From Spirosoma validum (GTDB lineage: Bacteria; Bacteroidota; Bacteroidia; Cytophagales; Spirosomataceae): DNA of 64,000 bases. This document shows positions 1 to 8,940 of the stretch, in pieces. Made by a program: the position numbers and the translations under genes. Where the stretch lies: contig NZ_JACXAA010000002.1 of the NCBI RefSeq assembly GCF_014699035.1, positions 496,001 to 560,000 on the forward strand, read 5' to 3'. Position 1 is the stretch's first letter; every line of letters begins with the position of its first letter. A model generated the notes under the pieces. It was not told the DNA's origin, searched no databases, and saw only the letters and a list, made by a program, of their open reading frames with translations.

Positions 1-1226
1 CATCACCCCCTACCTCCCTCAATGGACATGGCCAGCACAAAGATACGGCGGGCGAAGAGTCCGGGCAAGTTGATCTACCAGGCTTACAGCAGCACATGGC
101 TGCCATGGCCGATCGGGTGGGTCAGTTACCTGATCCCAGCCCGGCTGGAAAATTAGGCGACACCGCCTTTTACAGCTTTTATCGCTCGCTGCTGACTGAG
201 GCCCAGGTCCGACTAACCGATCAGATCGATGAGCCGACCGTATGTATTCAGATTCTGGATGGCGAGCAGTCCGCTACGTACGGCACGCTGGGTAATTTCT
301 CGCTGCTGATTGGTAAAGCCAAAAGTCGGAAAACCTATCTGCTCAGCGCTCTGGTTGCCAGCTGGCTTAAAGGCGGGACAGTAATGGACAAGCTACAGGG
401 TCTGCTGTCGGATCAAAAACGTATGGTGCTGTATTTCGATACCGAGCAGCATAAGGGTCACGTCAAACGGGTATTGAAGCGAATTGCTCAACTGGCTGGT
501 CAGCAGGAGCTACCCATGATCCAGGTGTTTCATTTGAAAAAGCACGCTCCTAATCACCGGCTGAATGCCATGCGGGTCGCTATTGAAGATACGCACAATC
601 TAGGGTTGATTATCATCGATGGTATACGCGATACAGTATTTGACATCAACGACGCCAAAGAAGCCACCGACCGGGCCACCGACCTATTGCTATGGACCGA
701 AGAAAAAGATGCGCACCTGATTACGGTCATTCACGAGAACAAAGGCAATAGCAACGCCCGGGGTCATCTAGGGTCAGAACTGGTCAACAAAGCTGAGACG
801 GTGATATCGGTAAGTCGTGACCCGGGTGATAAAAACGTATCGATCGTAACGGCTGAGTATTGCCGGGATAAAGAGTTTGAACCCTTCGGCTTTTCCATCG
901 GGGAAGATGGTTTACCCTTTCTGGTCGGGGAGGTGTCGACTGATGCCCCACCTACCCGCCCTCGTAAACCCACCGTGGATAGTTTGAACCCAGATCAAAT
1001 TAGCGCCATCGTCAAGCGAGTCTTCGAATCCGAGGACTCACTTAAGTATAGTCAGCTACTTAACGCCATTGTGGAGGCTTCCGAATTTATTGGTGTTCCA
1101 CTGGCTCGGTCAAGAGTAGAAACATTTATTCCCAGAGTCGTGAAATCGGGCTATTTAAGGAAAGGCAAAGAACCGAACCAGCGCTACGAAACATACCGAC
1201 TCAACGCCGAAAAGAATTCTATTTGA
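1..1226 (+). CDS. RepA-like/RecA-fold ATPase of a replication module (5' end outside window)
   Basis: A RecA/KaiC-fold P-loop ATPase of the plasmid RepA helicase kind. Counting from the ATG at 96, a Walker A-like GKAKSRKT lies near residues 73-80, a VLYFDTE strand near 111-117 and a Walker B LIIIDG near 171-176. The last 75 residues form a separate winged-helix-like domain that recurs in the AntA/AntB protein at 15902-16918. The reading frame has no stop from position 3 to the ATG at 96, so the true start may lie left of the window; the 376-residue form from 96 is the minimum. It ends directly at the iteron array (1226-1347) and is followed by a primase-like gene, which suggests replication initiation or unwinding of a mobile element. 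The family call comes from motifs; the exact role is inferred. Confidence 0.75.
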   Translation, partial: SPPTSLNGHGQHKDTAGEESGQVDLPGLQQHMAAMADRVGQLPDPSPAGKLGDTAFYSFYRSLLTEAQVRLTDQIDEPTVCIQILDGEQSATYGTLGNFSLLIGKAKSRKTYLLSALVASWLKGGTVMDKLQGLLSDQKRMVLYFDTEQHKGHVKRVLKRIAQLAGQQELPMIQVFHLKKHAPNHRLNAMRVAIEDTHNLGLIIIDGIRDTVFDINDAKEATDRATDLLLWTEEKDAHLITVIHENKGNSNARGHLGSELVNKAETVISVSRDPGDKNVSIVTAEYCRDKEFEPFGFSIGEDGLPFLVGEVSTDAPPTRPRKPTVDSLNPDQISAIVKRVFESEDSLKYSQLLNAIVEASEFIGVPLARSRVETFIPRVVKSGYLRKGKEPNQRYETYRLNAEKNSI

Positions 1227-1347
1227 ATCACCTTAAAAACAACCACCTTAACGCCCCTATATATAGGGGGCGTTTAAGGTGATTAAGGTGATTGATTGGA
1301 TCACCTTAATTAAGGCGATCAAGGTAGTTAAGGTGATTAAGGTGATT
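1226..1347. repeat. Iteron-like array of nine-base AAGGTGATT repeats with a hairpin
   Basis: Four contiguous nine-base units start at 1312, 1321, 1330 and 1339 (AAGGCGATC, AAGGTAGTT, AAGGTGATT, AAGGTGATT). Two more direct units start at 1276 and 1285. Inverted units lie at 1226-1234, about 1242-1249 and 1299-1307. Between the groups is a GC-rich hairpin around 1251-1273 (CGCCCC, TATATA, then GGGGGCG). Tandem short repeats plus inverted copies between a RepA-like ATPase gene and a primase-like gene are what an iteron origin looks like. An operator for the downstream gene is the main alternative. Confidence 0.7.
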
Positions 1348-1392
1348 GGCAGCTAAACCGATCCATTCAGAACTGACAGCATAACCGATTTG

Positions 1393-2538
1393 ATGACGGC
1401 TCACACAACAACCCTGCGTTACAAACTCCCCAAAAAGGCCGTCAAATCCGACTGTCCGGATTGTGGCCCTCGTCACCGGCGAACGCTCAGTCGCTACGTT
1501 GATACGCGGACCGGCGAGCCGCTTCCGGAAAGCTACGGCCGGTGCGATCGGGAAAGTAACTGCGGCTATCACCTGAGTCCCTATCAAAAAAGCCCATCCG
1601 GCCTGAGCTACGCCGATGAGCTTTACCAGATCTGGAAAGAAGATCAGCAGCGAGCGGTGCCCAGGATCTTAACCACCCGTCAGCCTAAAGTCGTAACCGC
1701 TCACCAACCTCAACCGGTTGAACGGGTGGTTTACTCGATTCCGGAGGAAGTGTTCAAGAAAACCCAGGGCCATTATGAGCGTAATCAGTTTGCCAAACTG
1801 CTGCAACGCCATTTCGGGGCATCGATTGCGGCCGACTTACTGAGCCGGTTTCAGATCGGTACGTCGAGCCGCTGGGAAGGGGCCTGCGTATTCTGGTACG
1901 TTGATGAGCAAAACCGTAAACGGGGTGGACAAATCAAACTGTTTGGCGAAGACTGGCATACGGTCAAATACGTCGATCGGGAGGGCCGAAAACGTAGCAA
2001 AACCAGTTGGGTGCATGCGGCCCTGAAGTATCGATTACAGAAAGCGGGGCCAATACCCCCTTGGCTGATCGACTACGAACAGCAGGCCGAATGCTCGCCC
2101 TGTCTGTTTGGTTTGCCTCAGCTCAAGACGGAGCCGACCGGTAAACCCGTGGCCATCGTCGAAGCGCCCAAAACGGCCGTGCTGTGCAGCTACTATTTCC
2201 CACACTTCATCTGGCTGGCCGCTGGTGGCAAATCGTACCTAAATGCCGAACGGTTGGCCCCCATCAAAAACCGCAAGATCGTTCTGTTCCCAGATGTGAA
2301 CGCCTATTATGATCTAATCAATGACAAAGGGCAGACAAACCGGGGCTGGGAGAATAAAGTCCAGCAGTTACAAGCGGACGGGTTTGCCGTTACTATCTCC
2401 AGCTATCTGGAGGAGCTGGCCAGTGAGCCCGAGAAAGAAGATGGGATGGACCTGGCCGATTACCTGCTGAAGCAGTGGAACGGTTATCCGCCTGATTGGG
2501 ATGATCCCTTACTGACTGATACTTTGCCCACGAGGTGA
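1393..2538 (+). CDS. Zinc-ribbon, toprim-like primase-type protein (resembles DUF6371)
   Basis: A 381-residue protein beginning at the ATG at 1393; a TTG just before it is less likely. A zinc ribbon is visible near the N-terminus with C-P-D-C at about residues 21-24 and two more cysteines about 30 residues later (CDRESNC). The C-terminal half has a toprim-like stretch: VAIVEAPKTAVL followed by KIVLFPDVN, the expected order of an acidic turn and a DxN/DxD-like motif. This architecture matches proteins labelled DUF6371, which travel with RepA-type ATPases in Bacteroidota mobile elements. It lies directly after the iterons and probably works with the upstream ATPase in priming. Primase activity is inferred, not shown. 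Confidence 0.65.
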   Translation: MTAHTTTLRYKLPKKAVKSDCPDCGPRHRRTLSRYVDTRTGEPLPESYGRCDRESNCGYHLSPYQKSPSGLSYADELYQIWKEDQQRAVPRILTTRQPKVVTAHQPQPVERVVYSIPEEVFKKTQGHYERNQFAKLLQRHFGASIAADLLSRFQIGTSSRWEGACVFWYVDEQNRKRGGQIKLFGEDWHTVKYVDREGRKRSKTSWVHAALKYRLQKAGPIPPWLIDYEQQAECSPCLFGLPQLKTEPTGKPVAIVEAPKTAVLCSYYFPHFIWLAAGGKSYLNAERLAPIKNRKIVLFPDVNAYYDLINDKGQTNRGWENKVQQLQADGFAVTISSYLEELASEPEKEDGMDLADYLLKQWNGYPPDWDDPLLTDTLPTR

Positions 2539-2725
2539 GTTTCAGGAGCCAGGAAGATAAACCAGGTTTAGCCCCAAACTAAGTACATGCACCCCTAAAC
2601 GCGCACGCGCTTGCGTGAAACCCAATCAGAAAAACGCCTTTTCTAGCTAAGTAGAGATTTTTCGGAGCTTATTCCGTGCGCATGCATGGCTTTGCTGAAT
2701 CACCGCAAATAGTGTAGTTTTAATT

Positions 2726-3319
2726 ATGAAAAAGGGAGCTAAACACGATCCGGCATCAAAGCACAAAATTGCCCAGTCAATGCGGGGCCGACGTAACGCC
2801 GTCGGCAACAAGGGCGGTCAGCCTGGCCGCTATCAACCCGAGTACGCCCGGCTGGTGTATCACTACTGTTTGCTAGGAGCCGTCGACCAGCAGCTGGCCG
2901 AGTTCTTTTCCATCAGTCTGCGCACGCTGCACCATTGGAAAAAGCGTCACGTTGAGTTTTCCGAGTCAGTTAAAGCCGGGAAATCCATTGCCGACGCCAA
3001 AGTAGCCAAGGCCCTCTACCAACTGGCCATTGGCTATTCGCACCCCGATACGTATATCTCGGTTTATAACGGGCAGGTCGTACTCACGCCGACGATCAAG
3101 CATTACCCACCCAACGTCACGGCGGCAATCTTCTGGCTTAAAAACCGGCAATCAGCTCACTGGAGCGAACGACCCAAAACTGATTCGTCAAGGCCTGCTC
3201 AGGTGTACATCCGTCGGGAAGAAACCACCGGTGATATCGTCATCGATCGCTACGATGACGGCTCGTGGGTTGACCAACTGGAAAAGCAGCTGAGTGAGCC
3301 CGTCCCGAGCGATTTTTGA
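2726..3319 (+). CDS. Terminase small-subunit-like DNA-binding protein
   Basis: A 197-residue basic protein. Residues 45-75 form a helix-turn-helix (the LAEFF...TLHHWKKRH pattern), followed by a helical AKVAKALYQLAIGYSH segment and WLKNR near 137-141. This order is typical of phage terminase small subunits and related HTH proteins, which recognise packaging sites. No large terminase subunit or capsid gene is present in the window, so it may be a domesticated or satellite version used for DNA binding only. It is 187 bases from the primase-like gene and on the same strand. Confidence 0.6.
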   Translation: MKKGAKHDPASKHKIAQSMRGRRNAVGNKGGQPGRYQPEYARLVYHYCLLGAVDQQLAEFFSISLRTLHHWKKRHVEFSESVKAGKSIADAKVAKALYQLAIGYSHPDTYISVYNGQVVLTPTIKHYPPNVTAAIFWLKNRQSAHWSERPKTDSSRPAQVYIRREETTGDIVIDRYDDGSWVDQLEKQLSEPVPSDF

Positions 3320-3439
3320 CAAAAAGGCCCTTTCCAGCCAATTGAAGAGTTTTCGCAGTCAGGTACGCGCGGGGAGTGAATGGGATGAGCTAACGGTTTT
3401 ATTGGCATCAATTCGCACGTATGTACGGCCCCTTGCTAA

Positions 3440-3676
3440 TCAACTAACGATGTGGTAGAACGCTTTGGCCGCATCGATCTCAGCCTGGCAGCGTTTAAGA
3501 ATCTTTTCGTGATTCTGCCAGACAGCGGCTTGCTGACCAGGCGTTTTGCGGTCCAGCATGGCAATATCGATCAAGTGCTGTAGCAGCGCTTCGAGTTGAG
3601 TCAGGGGAATCACAATAACCGGCTCACCGACGTAATGGCGTCTAATGGGTTTGGGCAGTTGCTTAGAGCGGGGCAT
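3440..3676 (-). CDS. Small hypothetical protein
   Basis: A 78-residue protein of mixed charge with a helical middle (LEALLQHLIDIAMLD) and a coiled-coil-like tail. I do not recognise a family. It starts at an ATG, is opposite to the terminase-like gene and ends 121 bases from it. The open frame is short and could be spurious, but its composition is protein-like. Confidence 0.4.
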   Translation of the reverse strand: MPRSKQLPKPIRRHYVGEPVIVIPLTQLEALLQHLIDIAMLDRKTPGQQAAVWQNHEKILKRCQAEIDAAKAFYHIVS

Positions 3677-3966
3677 TCCGGAAAGGTACGGTAGGTAAGC
3701 GAAGATAGCCTGTTTTACTCGATTCTTCGCTGGTAGTTGGTCGAACGATTGCTAGGGGGCTAAATAAGGCCCCAAACGTGGCGATGGTGAGGTTAACTAG
3801 TCATAAGTAATCTTCCTTAGGTTCAATACAGATTGAGTCTTAGGGGAGCTTTATTTTGTCGCAGCCTCTTACTGGTTTTCCCTGAGTCTACCAGTACGAA
3901 TTTCAACGACCAAACGCATGATTCGTGGCTGGGCATCTAGCTTCCTTTGATTGATACGTATAGCAG

Positions 3967-4608
3967 TCACCCCACTGTCAGTTGAACAGGAGGCAGTGAA
4001 ATACAGCACTTATCCAATCCGGTGAATTCTAACCTGGTTCGGAGTCGTTTTAAATCTTCAACATACATCGTCTTCTTGACCATCAAGGTTTTTGCTGTTA
4101 TACAAATCGCCTTACGTATTGACGGTGTTTGCAGAATAGCCAAAGTTGCCCCCCAAAATGATTGAACATTGCTAAAGTATATATCGTCAAAATTGACAGC
4201 CTCGTAGTCAATCAGATCGTATAGAATTCTAGCTACTTTGTTGAAATCATGGCCACCAGCCAAATTGCCTCTATTCTCATAAAATTCATTCACAATATCA
4301 AATTTAGGCGATAGCTCACAGGATTCTTCAACGGCGAACCCGGCCAGAATTCGTACGATATGCCGGCTTTGCCTATGCTTATCTTGCAGAGATTTGATGT
4401 CAGCTCTTTCAATATCTGAAGGAACGTCATTGTATCCCGATGAATCGTCTTTTCTAACTATTGAGATAGCAACAGGGATATCATTCAGCGGTTTGTCATA
4501 ATAGCTCACAGTTATCCCTTCACATTCATAACCTGTGATAGCTATAACCAAATGTGCGGCTTCATGCATAGCCGTTGCCCATAGTTCATTTTTTTCTTTA
4601 TCTGACAT
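3967..4608 (-). CDS. M41-like zinc peptidase-fold protein (HEAAH)
   Basis: A 213-residue protein with ATAMHEAAHLVIAI near residues 11-24, the HExxH zinc motif in the HEA[AG]H form typical of the FtsH (M41) peptidase domain. A later GGHDFNKVARIL stretch resembles the third-ligand region (GGxxD) of that fold. There is no AAA domain and no membrane segment, so it is a free-standing peptidase-like domain, as seen in many accessory regions. Whether it cuts protein is not known. It is transcribed away from the retropepsin-like gene at 4712, sharing a 100-base divergent upstream region. Confidence 0.6.
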   Translation of the reverse strand: MSDKEKNELWATAMHEAAHLVIAITGYECEGITVSYYDKPLNDIPVAISIVRKDDSSGYNDVPSDIERADIKSLQDKHRQSRHIVRILAGFAVEESCELSPKFDIVNEFYENRGNLAGGHDFNKVARILYDLIDYEAVNFDDIYFSNVQSFWGATLAILQTPSIRKAICITAKTLMVKKTMYVEDLKRLRTRLEFTGLDKCCISLPPVQLTVG

Positions 4609-4711
4609 AAGTATACAAGCAGATTGAATGGCCTCCTCGCTCCTAACGATGGGGTCAATTTATGCTCAATAAGTTGCTAACCAAACGTAGTGAATAGGCT
4701 ATCTTTACTCA

Positions 4712-5188
4712 ATGGAAACTAAGCAAGTTAGCCTGCCACCCGGTGGAATGCTCCGATCCACCAATGACTTACCGACGGACTTATCGCATTCTTCTAGCGG
4801 CCGGAAAGTTACGGGTATTCTGAGCCCACTTTGGGGGACGCCTGAACTACTGGTGAATCTGTCCTTTGGAGATAAAACCCTTTCGAACGTATCGGCTATT
4901 CTGGATAGTGGTGCGTATCGCTGTATGGTTTCACCCCAGATGGCCCAACAGCTTAATCTAACCCAGGCCGAGGGCCATGCTCAGTATCAAAACCCTGTGT
5001 TGGGTACGGTACAAACACCGTTATATTCCATCGGCTTCTCCTTTGCGGGCCTAGATCAAGTCTTCATTTATCAATGCCAGATTATGCCACAGATGTATGA
5101 ATGGGGCTTACTGTTGGGTACTGAGTTTCTTCGGCAGTGTACACTCCACTACTACGGCAAGGAGCGCTATTTTGAACTGATCGTTTGA
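4712..5188 (+). CDS. Retropepsin-like aspartyl protease-fold protein
   Basis: A 158-residue protein with AILDSGAYRCMVS at about residues 62-74. This is the ILDTGA/ILDSGA catalytic loop of single-domain aspartyl proteases of the retroviral type. The C-terminal LLLGTEFLRQ matches the family's second hydrophobic-glycine motif (LLGxxFL). There is no signal peptide or membrane anchor, so it should be cytoplasmic. Such proteins act as homodimers. The substrate is unknown. It is divergent to the HEAAH peptidase-like gene, so two protease-like proteins sit head to head. Confidence 0.65.
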   Translation: METKQVSLPPGGMLRSTNDLPTDLSHSSSGRKVTGILSPLWGTPELLVNLSFGDKTLSNVSAILDSGAYRCMVSPQMAQQLNLTQAEGHAQYQNPVLGTVQTPLYSIGFSFAGLDQVFIYQCQIMPQMYEWGLLLGTEFLRQCTLHYYGKERYFELIV

Positions 5189-5358
5189 GGGAGGGTCAGC
5201 TGGGTTTGCCTTAATTATAAATTTCCTTAAGTAAGTTAAGCGGCTGATTCTTTATTATGGCGCCGTTATGTCCAATGGGCTTAGATTGCCACAGGTCATT
5301 ACGTAAGAGCCGCTACAATTTCGTAGTATTGATTGAGCATTTCTAATCCGATCCGTAG

Positions 5359-6612
5359 ATGGCTGATCAAGCGCTGATTGATATTCTAAAGCAGGGGAGT
5401 CAGGTTTGGAATAGGTGGTGGGAAGATAATAATCGACCTAGTGTCGATCTCTCTGAAGCCAATTTGTCCAGAGCACAACTTTCAGGTATCCATCTTTCTG
5501 GTGCCAATCTCGCGGGAGCCAACCTTTCCGAAGCTTATCTCCAAGAAGCGTGGCTTGATAGTGCCAATCTCACGGGTGCCAACCTATACATGGCCATGCT
5601 TGAGGAAGTTAATTTCTTTCAAGCCAATCTCACGGGTGCCAACTTCATGGCAGCTAATCTCATCGAAGGCTTTTTAAATTACGCTAATCTCACGGGTACT
5701 GATTTCACATGTGCTAATCTAGCCGTAGCTAAGCTAAATAGGGCCATTTTAGAAGGAACCATTTTCGTTGAGGCCGACCTCGGCAGTGTTAATCTCGCTT
5801 GCTGCGAACTCGCTGGACTCAATTTCGCTGGAGCCAATTTTATGATGGCCCATCTTCAGGGGTCCGATCTTACAGGTGCCAAGCTAACGGGAGCCCAGTT
5901 CTATGGAGCTTTTCTCCATGATACCAATCTAACAGGAGCCGATCTAACCGGGGCTGATCTTACTAACGCTATCTTAGTTGATGCCACCATCGAACAGACA
6001 GCCTTAACTGGCTGCAAGATTTACGGACTATCGGCTTGGAATTTAAAGGGCACACCTCTAGATCAGTCTAATCTTATTATCACACAAAACTGTGATCCGA
6101 CCATCACCGTCGATGACCTTGAAGTAGCCCAATTCATTCATCTGCTACTGAATAATAAAAAGGTCCGCAGTGTTATCGATACCATTACGGCAAAGACTGT
6201 GTTGATCCTGGGTCGCTTCACGGAAGAACGTAAAGCGGTACTGGATGCCCTCAGAGACGAAATTCGTAAACACAATTACCTACCCATCGTCCACGATGTC
6301 GCTGGCCCCGACAACAGAGATATCACCGAAACGGTCTCCACTTTGGCCCATATGGCCAAGTTTGTCATCGCCGACATTACCGATGCTAAAAGTATTCCCC
6401 AGGAGTTAATGGCCATTGTGCCCAACCTACCCTCCGTACCCGTTCAACCCTTACTGCTTGCCTCCCAGAATGAATACGGCATGTTTGAGCATTTCAGGCG
6501 TTATCCTTGGGTTCTCAACACGTATCTGTATGATAATATAGACAATCTGATCAATTCGATGGAGGAGAGTATCATTCAACCAATCGAAACCTGGCTAGCC
6601 AACAATAGGTAA
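5359..6612 (+). CDS. Pentapeptide-repeat solenoid fused to a TIR-like nucleotide-binding domain
   Basis: A 417-residue protein. Residues about 28-225 are A(D/N)Lxx pentapeptides, which fold as a square beta-helix. At the DNA level, near-identical segments (AATCTCACGGGTGCC) recur with a 60-base period at about 5566, 5626 and 5686, pointing to recent internal duplication. Residues about 270-417 are a separate alpha/beta domain: KTVLILGRF, a helix, then FVIADITDAKSIPQEL and VPVQPLLLASQ, resembling TIR or deoxyribosyltransferase-like folds. I have seen this repeat-plus-domain combination in other bacteria but know no proven function. The next gene in the same direction is another beta-solenoid protein. 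Confidence 0.7.
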   Translation: MADQALIDILKQGSQVWNRWWEDNNRPSVDLSEANLSRAQLSGIHLSGANLAGANLSEAYLQEAWLDSANLTGANLYMAMLEEVNFFQANLTGANFMAANLIEGFLNYANLTGTDFTCANLAVAKLNRAILEGTIFVEADLGSVNLACCELAGLNFAGANFMMAHLQGSDLTGAKLTGAQFYGAFLHDTNLTGADLTGADLTNAILVDATIEQTALTGCKIYGLSAWNLKGTPLDQSNLIITQNCDPTITVDDLEVAQFIHLLLNNKKVRSVIDTITAKTVLILGRFTEERKAVLDALRDEIRKHNYLPIVHDVAGPDNRDITETVSTLAHMAKFVIADITDAKSIPQELMAIVPNLPSVPVQPLLLASQNEYGMFEHFRRYPWVLNTYLYDNIDNLINSMEESIIQPIETWLANNR

Positions 6613-6720
6613 TAGTGTTGCCCAGCTAGCTACATTCACATAATGATGGCGTTATAATCTGTATCCAGTCTGAAAAAATCCTCTTTCTATATCTTGTGAC
6701 CTCATCCACGCTGATTTATC

Positions 6721-8442
6721 ATGAACGCTGATCAGACTTCGCAGAACCCACCTTTACGTCAGCTGACGGCTCAGGAGTTTATTGATGTTCTTACGGAAGT
6801 TGATAGGGAGCGGTATGCGGAGTATTATGAAAGAATGATTGATTACCCCATTGATGCCACTATTATTAGAGGGGTTGAAATCACTGATCATGTTAAACTA
6901 GATAGTAATATAGAAGTCGCATTACCTCTGTTTATACAAGACAGTGCATTCCACAGGGGAATATCTATAGAAGGTGGCAAATTCATTAATGAACTACAGT
7001 TCGACAATGTAGCTATTAACTTCTTGGTAATTAGTGGAGGAATTTTTAATGGAATTGAAATTTTGAGTGGATCTTTTGGATCTACTCGTATTCGAGGGGG
7101 CACGTTTAATGGAAATCTGACAATTAAGGATGGCACTTTCAACGATTCTTTCCGAGTAGAAACCAACAGTAGTTTCTCAAGTCATTTTATCGTTAAAGGC
7201 GGTACCTTTAATCAGAGTTTTAGCATTGAAGGTGGACTATTCAAGGAAGGTTTTTTGATCGAGGGTGGAAAATTCAATCGTGGGTTTCGGGTTTGGGATG
7301 GCACCTTTGACGGCAAATTTGGGATAACAAAAGGTACATTCGACGATGAGTTTCTTATCTCACAAGGGTCGTTTCACAAGGGAATGTCGGTTGGCAACGC
7401 TACTTTTAACAAAGAATTTTTGATTGAAGGAGGGACATATAAGGGCGAGGTCAACTTTGGAAGCGGTTATATCTACAGACTTACTATTTGGGATATAGCA
7501 TCAGCTATTAAGCTAAGAATAGAAGAAAATTGTCGAATCAATAGCTTACAATTTCGTTCGGCAATTCCTAAAGACTCATTTATTCAACTGAGCGGTCAGT
7601 TCTACAGCTTGACGTTTAATCATGTACAGAATTTAGGCACTATTGTTCCTACTAAATTGTCGGCTCGCAAGACACCGCTTTACCCGAACGGAAAGCAGCC
7701 CGTCATTGCGAAAGATGACGTTTTTGAACAAGGCAGATTACTATCGTACCATGATAATACAGAGAAGCCTCAGATACGAATCGACAGCAGCGATTTAGGT
7801 AAGGTTATTTTTATGGGCTGTGACCTATCAGGCTTTGGCCTGCATTTCGACAGCTCTAAAATTACAGATGTCTTTGTAACGGGAACGAAAATGCCCGACA
7901 AAATCACGACCGTAGATAAGCATGGAAATAAAGATTATCAACAAAGACAAGTTGGCTACAGTCAGATAAAAAAAATCTACGAAGCTCGTGGTGACCGGGT
8001 AGAAGCAAATCGTTACTATGCCAAAGAAATGGAGGCATATTTATCAACGCTCTCATGGTGGAAGTGGAATGACTTCTGGGAAAAATTAAACCTCAACCTT
8101 AACAAGTATTCTACGTTTCATGGCCAAAGCTGGCAGAGGGGCCTTGGTACAACTCTACTAATCAGCTCCCTTTTCTACGGCGTTTATTGTTGGATATTAG
8201 GCTACTGGCCAGCTTTGCCAATAGACGGTAATCTTGATACGTTCAGCCACGTCGCTTCGTACTTTCTGGAGTTTGTTAATCCAATTCATAAAGCAGATTA
8301 CGTAGCCGAGCAGCTACTAGGAGAGAAGCCCAAGATCAACGGCTGGGCTAGGGCTACCGAAGGCATCAGCCGCGTTTTCATTGCCTACTTCGTCTACCAA
8401 CTCATCCAGGCGTTTCGTAAGCATGGGAAAGCCAGCGGGTAA
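6721..8442 (+). CDS. Membrane protein with an 11-residue beta-solenoid repeat
   Basis: A 573-residue protein. Residues about 71-247 hold roughly 14 copies of an 11-residue unit of the form G-[TKS]-F-x-x-x-F-x-I-x-G (for example GTFDDEFLISQ, GSFHKGMSVGN). This should form a beta-solenoid but is not the pentapeptide pattern. A linker with YSQIKKIYEARGDRVEAN follows, a motif I associate with C-termini of membrane-bound pentapeptide-repeat proteins. One clear membrane segment lies at about 473-495 and a second hydrophobic stretch at about 545-565. It begins 108 bases after the pentapeptide/TIR-like gene in the same direction; the two may form a unit. Function unknown. Confidence 0.65.
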   Translation: MNADQTSQNPPLRQLTAQEFIDVLTEVDRERYAEYYERMIDYPIDATIIRGVEITDHVKLDSNIEVALPLFIQDSAFHRGISIEGGKFINELQFDNVAINFLVISGGIFNGIEILSGSFGSTRIRGGTFNGNLTIKDGTFNDSFRVETNSSFSSHFIVKGGTFNQSFSIEGGLFKEGFLIEGGKFNRGFRVWDGTFDGKFGITKGTFDDEFLISQGSFHKGMSVGNATFNKEFLIEGGTYKGEVNFGSGYIYRLTIWDIASAIKLRIEENCRINSLQFRSAIPKDSFIQLSGQFYSLTFNHVQNLGTIVPTKLSARKTPLYPNGKQPVIAKDDVFEQGRLLSYHDNTEKPQIRIDSSDLGKVIFMGCDLSGFGLHFDSSKITDVFVTGTKMPDKITTVDKHGNKDYQQRQVGYSQIKKIYEARGDRVEANRYYAKEMEAYLSTLSWWKWNDFWEKLNLNLNKYSTFHGQSWQRGLGTTLLISSLFYGVYCWILGYWPALPIDGNLDTFSHVASYFLEFVNPIHKADYVAEQLLGEKPKINGWARATEGISRVFIAYFVYQLIQAFRKHGKASG

Positions 8443-8940
8443 TACGTATTAAAGTTGGTCGACGGTGACTACAGTAGTTACACGAGCTGAAAGTTCTCCA
8501 TAAAGTACGTCTCCGAATGAGCCATGAACTGACCCTTAGCCAGACACCGTAGCCAGCTCCCCACTTTCAGAAAAATGTAGCAATCTTCCCTTCTTACGCT
8601 GGTTAGGATTGTAGCTGAACCTTCCGAGTCAAAGCGGGGGGCTTTGCCGCCGTTTTCGAGCAGGAACGTTGTTAGCACTGGTTGTTTGGCGGATTGGGAG
8701 TGCAGGCAGGGAAGGGGTTATTTGGGGTGGCAGTGGGGTATTGGTTTCTAGAGTAATATTTTGCAAAAAGAGTGGTTTGCAGGACAATTTCCTATAAAAA
8801 TATGCCATAGTAGATCTTTGTGCTAATAGTTTGATAACGGTAATTCCTGGCTTTGTAGAGCAACGTTGGCGTGACTAACTTTCGGTAATAGATATATACA
8901 TGAGTCAGTAGATTATACTGTCCATATTTTAGCCCAGAAT
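8443..8940. other. Gene-free stretch, 498 bases
   Basis: No gene I can defend. A 12-base palindrome TAATACGTATTA overlaps the end of the preceding gene at 8440-8451. A 66-codon minus-strand frame at 8478-8678 has no recognisable features. The last 200 bases are AT-rich and should contain the promoter of the AbiTii gene. Confidence 0.4.

Noticed and set aside
1306..1587. Minus-strand frame with a repeated NHLNHLNYL end
   Set aside because: The repetitive end is a translation of the nine-base iterons and the rest lies antisense to the primase-like gene.
2726..3319. A complete prophage starting from the terminase-like gene
   Set aside because: No large terminase, portal, capsid or tail genes are present; the S74 proteins have signal peptides and are not phage tail fibres.
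5560..5720. Regular 60-base repeats that could suggest a CRISPR-like array
   Set aside because: They are in-frame coding repeats of the pentapeptide protein with no unique spacers between identical repeats.
8478..8678. 66-codon minus-strand frame in the gap after the solenoid gene
   Set aside because: No recognisable features, no neighbour relation and no clear ribosome site; kept only as a remark in the gap entry.
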